The notes beneath the pieces were generated by a model that was not told the origin of the DNA, ran no database searches, and saw nothing but the letters and a program-made list of their open reading frames with translations. A stretch of 64,000 nt of DNA from Alkalihalobacterium elongatum (GTDB lineage: Bacteria; Bacillota; Bacilli; Bacillales; Bacillaceae_F): contig NZ_WMKZ01000005.1 of assembly GCF_019024285.1 (NCBI RefSeq), positions 62,001 through 126,000 of the forward strand, given 5' to 3'. Numbering within the stretch: position 1 is the first letter of the stretch; each line of letters opens with the position of its first letter. The translations under genes and the position numbers were made by a program. Shown here piece by piece: positions 60,466 through 64,000 of the stretch.

Positions 60466-61185
60466 CTACTTATCTTCTATTATAATATACGTAGCTTTTA
60501 TAGGGCCGTGAACACCTACAACTAAATTCATTTCAATATCGGCACTATTACTTGGGCCAGAAATAAAGTTTACACATGAAGGCACTTTTCCTGTTTCCTC
60601 TTGAAGTTTATGAATATATTTTGTTGCTTGGGTCAATCGCGGAACGATTGTACTTTTCGGAATAAGTGCCACATAAAACTTCGGCAATAAACTTACTGAT
60701 CTACCTTTGCCATTATCACTAAGTAATACAACGGTACCTGATTCTGCAAGCGTTAGATCTGCAAATGTAATACCAATATCTGCTTTTTCAGCTATTTTTA
60801 TATTTTCATCTCCAGCTTCTGTATCCCATATATGAACATCTATTCCTGTCGTTTTTGATTTCTCATAATAACCATCAATTCCGTACTCCGTAAAACGTGG
60901 ATCTGCCCAGCTTACAATAGATGTTGCTTTATAGCTGCTAACAACCTCAGCTAATACATTCGTTAACGTATCCGTTGTTGCTGTCGCCACTTGTGTATGG
61001 ATACGAGTACATTGCTCCTTGAGCACATCAAGTAGTTCATCTTGAGATAAATCTTTAAAGACATCCCACTGGGGTTGGTACTTCCAATTTGGACGTGTAA
61101 CGGGATGCGTTTGGCGGCTTCGCCCAAGACTTTTAGCTATCTGATTTAAGAATTTCTCTTGGTTTTGTACTGTACCGTTCGCCAT
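60466..61185 (-). CDS. lutC: Lactate utilization protein C (LutC)
   Basis: A 239-aa LUD-domain protein, third part of the LutABC system that oxidises L-lactate to pyruvate. Motifs are VSWADPRFTEYGIDGYYEKS and ADIGITFADLTLAESGTVVL then SLLPKFYVALIPKSTIVPRL and ISGPSNSADIEMNLVVGVHG. It has no Fe-S ligands, as expected. One-base overlap with lutB indicates an operon. MNGTVQNQ-like N terminus is variable. Confidence 0.94.
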   Translation of the reverse strand: MANGTVQNQEKFLNQIAKSLGRSRQTHPVTRPNWKYQPQWDVFKDLSQDELLDVLKEQCTRIHTQVATATTDTLTNVLAEVVSSYKATSIVSWADPRFTEYGIDGYYEKSKTTGIDVHIWDTEAGDENIKIAEKADIGITFADLTLAESGTVVLLSDNGKGRSVSLLPKFYVALIPKSTIVPRLTQATKYIHKLQEETGKVPSCVNFISGPSNSADIEMNLVVGVHGPIKATYIIIEDK

Positions 61186-62612
61186 TAGTTGTTCTCCCCC
61201 TTTTCACGTTCCTTAAACCAATTTCGAAAGCTCTCTTTACTTGGTTCTGGGAAGTCACGGATATCTGTCCATGGCTTAATTGGACCTGGTCCTTTCGTTA
61301 CTTTCCCTTCTTTTGCAAAAGGCCCCATCATCGTTGGTGCCATCTTTGAACCCATATTATATAACTTTGGTGAACTAGCAGCCATTGCGAATCCTTTCAT
61401 CGCTAACTTTTCACCAAATCCACCCTTTCCTTGTTCTTCAACGATATTACGACGATGTTTTACAAGGAGGTCATGTAATGGTATTTTCACTGGACACGCT
61501 TCAGTACATGCCGCACATAAACTCGAAGCATAAGGTAGCTCCTTATAATCTTCATAGCCACCAAGTAGTGGAGATAGTACCGCTCCAATCGGTCCAGGAT
61601 ATATTGAGCCGTAAGAGTGTCCACCAATGTGGCGGTAAATTGGACAAACATTAATACAGGCTGCACATCGAATACATTGAAGTGCTGATTGGAATTCAGT
61701 TCCTAAAATATTTGAACGTCCGTTGTCGACGATGACAAGATGAAACTCTTCAGGGCCATCGACATCCCCTTCATCCTTTGGTCCAGTTAATCCAGTAATG
61801 TAGCTCGTTAGCTTTTGTCCGACTGCACTGCGACATAACATACTTACTAAAATATCTAACTCTTCCCAAGTAGGTACGATACGTTCCATACCCATCACTG
61901 TAATTTGGGTTTTCGGAAGTGTTGTTGATAGACGAGCATTTCCTTCATTCGTGACAAGTGAAATACTTCCTGATTCTGCAACAGCAAAGTTACAACCTGT
62001 GACGCCAATATCTGCTTCTAAAAATTCATTACGCAATTGTTCTCTAGCAAATAAAGCTAGTTCTTCTGGTTTAGAAGATTGGGTATAACCACGTTTTACA
62101 GAGAAAGTATCACGAATTTGCTCCTTGTTTTTATGCAAAGCTGGAGCAACGATGTGAGATGGAGGGTCATGATCATCAATTTGGAGGATATACTCTCCTA
62201 AGTCTGATTCAATAACTTCACAGCCTGCTTTTTCAAGAGCTTCGTTCATACTAATTTCTTCGGTCACCATCGATTTTGACTTAATAACCTTTTTAGCATT
62301 TTTCTGTTTTGCAATATTCGTAATATACTCATTTGCTTCTTCTGCTGTTTGTGCAAAAAAGACATGGCCACCACGTTTAACTACATTTTCAGTTAACTGT
62401 TCTAAATAATAGTCTAGGTTTTCTAACGTATGTTGACGAATCTCTTCAGCAAGATTTCTCCACTCTTCCCAGTTTCCTAACTCTTCCTGGGCTTCTAACT
62501 TTTTGTTTTTCAGACGCTCCTGAGCTGACACCATTGCATTTCTCATAAACTCATTCTTTAGCCCTTTATCAACCCGATCAAAGAACTTTTCATCACTTAT
62601 TTTCATGGTCAT
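61185..62612 (-). CDS. lutB: Lactate utilization protein B (LutB), iron-sulfur subunit
   Basis: A 475-aa protein with a LUD domain (residues 1-290; [40 protein letters not shown]) and two [4Fe-4S] motifs: [20 protein letters not shown] and [20 protein letters not shown]. These carry electrons from lactate oxidation to the respiratory chain. The C terminus is [19 protein letters not shown]. It begins 24 bases after lutA, with GGTGGTGAAATAA before ATG. Confidence 0.96.
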   Translation of the reverse strand: MTMKISDEKFFDRVDKGLKNEFMRNAMVSAQERLKNKKLEAQEELGNWEEWRNLAEEIRQHTLENLDYYLEQLTENVVKRGGHVFFAQTAEEANEYITNIAKQKNAKKVIKSKSMVTEEISMNEALEKAGCEVIESDLGEYILQIDDHDPPSHIVAPALHKNKEQIRDTFSVKRGYTQSSKPEELALFAREQLRNEFLEADIGVTGCNFAVAESGSISLVTNEGNARLSTTLPKTQITVMGMERIVPTWEELDILVSMLCRSAVGQKLTSYITGLTGPKDEGDVDGPEEFHLVIVDNGRSNILGTEFQSALQCIRCAACINVCPIYRHIGGHSYGSIYPGPIGAVLSPLLGGYEDYKELPYASSLCAACTEACPVKIPLHDLLVKHRRNIVEEQGKGGFGEKLAMKGFAMAASSPKLYNMGSKMAPTMMGPFAKEGKVTKGPGPIKPWTDIRDFPEPSKESFRNWFKEREKGENN

Positions 62613-62635
62613 TTATTTCACCACCCTACCGTTTA

Positions 62636-63355
62636 TTATTTCTTACTATTTAACACTTGCGCAATATGCATCACTTTGATTGGTTTGCCTTGACGTTCAA
62701 TTCTACCACCGATATTCATTAAACAGCCACAGTCTGCACCAATTAAAACTTCAGCTTCCGTTTCTTCAATATGCTCAATCTTTTCATTGACCATTTGTTC
62801 AGAGATTGGAACCATTTTTACTGAAAACGTCCCTCCAAACCCACAGCACGTTTCTTTATTTGGTAAACTTGCAAACTCAAGTCCTTCAACATTTTCTAAT
62901 AACTTCATTGGAGCATCTTTTACTCCTAATAAACGAGTCATGTGGCAAGAGGTATGGTACGTAGCTTTTGTTGGTAGCGACGCTCCAACATCTTCAATTT
63001 TTAAGACGTCGACAATAAATTGTGTTAACTCAAACGTTTTAGCCACTAAAGCATCAGCTTTAGCCTTCAACGTTTCCTCATCTTTAAATAAATGAGGATA
63101 TTCGTGGATCATAGATACACACGACCCTGAAGGTGACACAACATAGTCAGATGCTGCAAAGGTTTCAATCATATGCTTTGCGACATCTTTTGCCTCTTTA
63201 TGATAGCCACTATTGTAAGCTGGCTGACCACAGCAAGTTTGATTGTCTGGAAAAACAACTTCACAGTTAAGTCGCTCTAAAATTTCTACTGTATCTTTGC
63301 CAACACCTGGATAGAAGACATCAGCAAGGCAAGTAATAAATAATGATACTTTCAT
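62636..63355 (-). CDS. lutA: Lactate utilization protein A (LutA)
   Basis: A 239-aa protein with two CCG (cysteine-rich) domains: [20 protein letters not shown] near residue 40 and [20 protein letters not shown] near 165, as in heterodisulfide reductase and GlpC-like proteins; they bind non-cubane iron-sulfur clusters. It is the first gene of lutABC, with a promoter and palindrome upstream and the site AAGGGGATG before ATG. Together with LutB and LutC it makes the NAD-independent L-lactate oxidation system. Confidence 0.96.
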   Translation of the reverse strand: MKVSLFITCLADVFYPGVGKDTVEILERLNCEVVFPDNQTCCGQPAYNSGYHKEAKDVAKHMIETFAASDYVVSPSGSCVSMIHEYPHLFKDEETLKAKADALVAKTFELTQFIVDVLKIEDVGASLPTKATYHTSCHMTRLLGVKDAPMKLLENVEGLEFASLPNKETCCGFGGTFSVKMVPISEQMVNEKIEHIEETEAEVLIGADCGCLMNIGGRIERQGKPIKVMHIAQVLNSKK

Positions 63356-63378
63356 ACATTCTCATCCCCTTATAGGTT

Positions 63379-63393
63379 ATCTGGTCATCAGAT
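63379..63393. promoter_or_regulatory. Palindrome upstream of lutA, candidate LutR-type operator
   Basis: ATCTG-GTCAT-CAGAT, a perfect inverted repeat between the likely transcription start and lutA. LutR (GntR/FadR type) represses lutABC in B. subtilis when lactate is absent. No lutR gene is in the window. Confidence 0.5.
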
Positions 63394-63406
63394 CATTAAC
63401 TTATAA

Positions 63407-63435
63407 ATAATATATCTATTTTTAGTTTACTACAA
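63407..63435 (-). promoter_or_regulatory. Candidate sigma-A promoter of lutABC
   Basis: On the minus strand TTGTAG (63430-63435) and TATTAT (63407-63412) are 17 bp apart, about 50 bp before lutA; the palindrome at 63379-63393 lies just downstream of the expected start. Confidence 0.6.
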
Positions 63436-63464
63436 TTGAAAAAGCGTATTGGGGCCAACTCATA

Positions 63465-63484
63465 GAAAAAGTGTCTGAACACTT
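63465..63484 (-). terminator. Terminator after the lactate permease gene
   Basis: AAGTGT-TCAG-ACACTT (63484 to 63469) followed by T's on the minus strand; an outer ACTCATA/TATGAGT pairing adds to it. It separates the permease from lutABC. Confidence 0.65.
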
Positions 63485-63557
63485 ATGAGTCGACCTCTAA
63501 CGCTCTTTCAACATTTACATTAAATTATAATCAAGATGTTCTTTATATACAATGACT

Positions 63558-64000
63558 TTAAGCGGCGATCTGATCGTCCTGATCTTTTTTACTTTGTTTA
63601 CTTCCCTTTAGAATCGCATATACAATACCTGCAACTACGGCTAATACCATGAATGTTCCAAGATTAAATCCTACTCCGTATAGGAAGATAAACCCAAGGC
63701 CACCAGCAAAAACTATATAGTATAGCGTTGGGATCATCGTTTTACGAATTAGTGTTCCTTCACGACCTACTAATCCTGCAGCAGCTGAAGCAGCTACAAC
63801 GTTATGCACACAAATCATGTTACCTGCAGCACCACCAATTGCTTGTAAAGCAATAATAGTAGAAGGTGTGACGCCGATATTATCCGCCACTCCAAATTGG
63901 AATAACGAGAACATCATATTACTAATCGTATTACTACCTGCAACGAAAGCTCCAAGTGCACCAATTAAAGGTGCAACTGCTGGCCAATTATCACCAATCA
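63558..64000 (-). CDS. L-lactate permease (LutP/LldP family), 5' end outside window
   Basis: The minus frame is open from the window edge to 63558 (147 codons). It reads IGDNWPAVAPLIGALGAFVA, then GSNTISNMMFSLFQFGVADN and VCVHNVVAASAAAGLVGREG-type text (here ICVHNVVAASAAAGLVGREG), with two to three membrane helices and a lysine-rich tail. This is the conserved C terminus of the L-lactate:proton symporter family. In-frame ATG at 63917 is internal, not the start. Adjacent to lutABC, it should supply lactate. Confidence 0.92.
   Translation of the reverse strand, partial: IGDNWPAVAPLIGALGAFVAGSNTISNMMFSLFQFGVADNIGVTPSTIIALQAIGGAAGNMICVHNVVAASAAAGLVGREGTLIRKTMIPTLYYIVFAGGLGFIFLYGVGFNLGTFMVLAVVAGIVYAILKGSKQSKKDQDDQIAA

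Overview
The window is a chromosomal segment of a low-GC, endospore-forming Bacillaceae bacterium. Gene content and order over the right two thirds follow the Bacillus subtilis alaS/yrr region: rarA, cymR, iscS-like, mnmA, yrrB, recD2, yrrD, perM-like, alaS, ireB, ruvX, yrzB, mltG, trmR, trhP1, trhP2, udk, greA, yrrS, mtnN, yrhC. A SinR/SinI switch, an eps operon and an RsfA-family gene with a sigma-F-like promoter agree with a sporulating, biofilm-forming Bacillus relative. I see no rRNA, tRNA, prophage, transposase or CRISPR. I do not name a species.

Layout. (1) 1-12.8 kb, minus strand: an eps exopolysaccharide operon (epsA, epsB, EAR-type antitermination RNA, a 47-aa ORF, epsC, a gtaB-like gene, epsD, two GT2 glycosyltransferases around epsF, epsG, a 61-aa unknown, epsL, epsM, epsN, and a GT32 gene cut by the window edge). 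(2) 12.8-15.7 kb: a compact regulatory island directly upstream of eps. It holds an XRE protein with a SinI-like tail, two separate SinI-like antirepressor genes, SinR, a SinR-like protein lacking the oligomerisation hairpin, and a PilZ-like protein, with about ten SinR-type operators (GTTCT-N6-AGAAC) between them. (3) 15.7-23.1 kb, minus strand: a catabolic-looking cluster of aldehyde dehydrogenase, short homoserine dehydrogenase, Cys/Met-type PLP enzyme and ectoine-hydrolase-like M24 protein, with a PucR-type regulator and a helically phased inverted repeat before the M24 gene. (4) 23.4-38.8 kb: mixed genes: an orphan NarL-type response regulator, Lrp plus S9 peptidase, NUDIX and MFS proteins, a sodium:solute symporter with its small partner, a YtrA-type GntR/ABC operon, and a LysM/L,D-transpeptidase. 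(5) 38.9-59.3 kb: conserved housekeeping block, including an Ala T-box before alaS and a 41-bp tandem repeat between yrrB and mnmA. (6) 59.8-64 kb: rsfA family gene, then lutC-lutB-lutA and the end of a lactate permease gene.

How it fits together. SinR in B. subtilis represses eps and is relieved by SinI; here the whole switch sits beside its target and appears to control itself, since operators overlap promoters of sinI-1 and sinR. EAR would let polymerase read the roughly 12-kb eps operon to its end. In region 3 the aldehyde dehydrogenase and homoserine dehydrogenase could share aspartate semialdehyde, the known late intermediate of ectoine breakdown, but the usual deacetylase and transaminase are not in the window, so the pathway is open. 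The two least conventional areas are regions 2 and 3.
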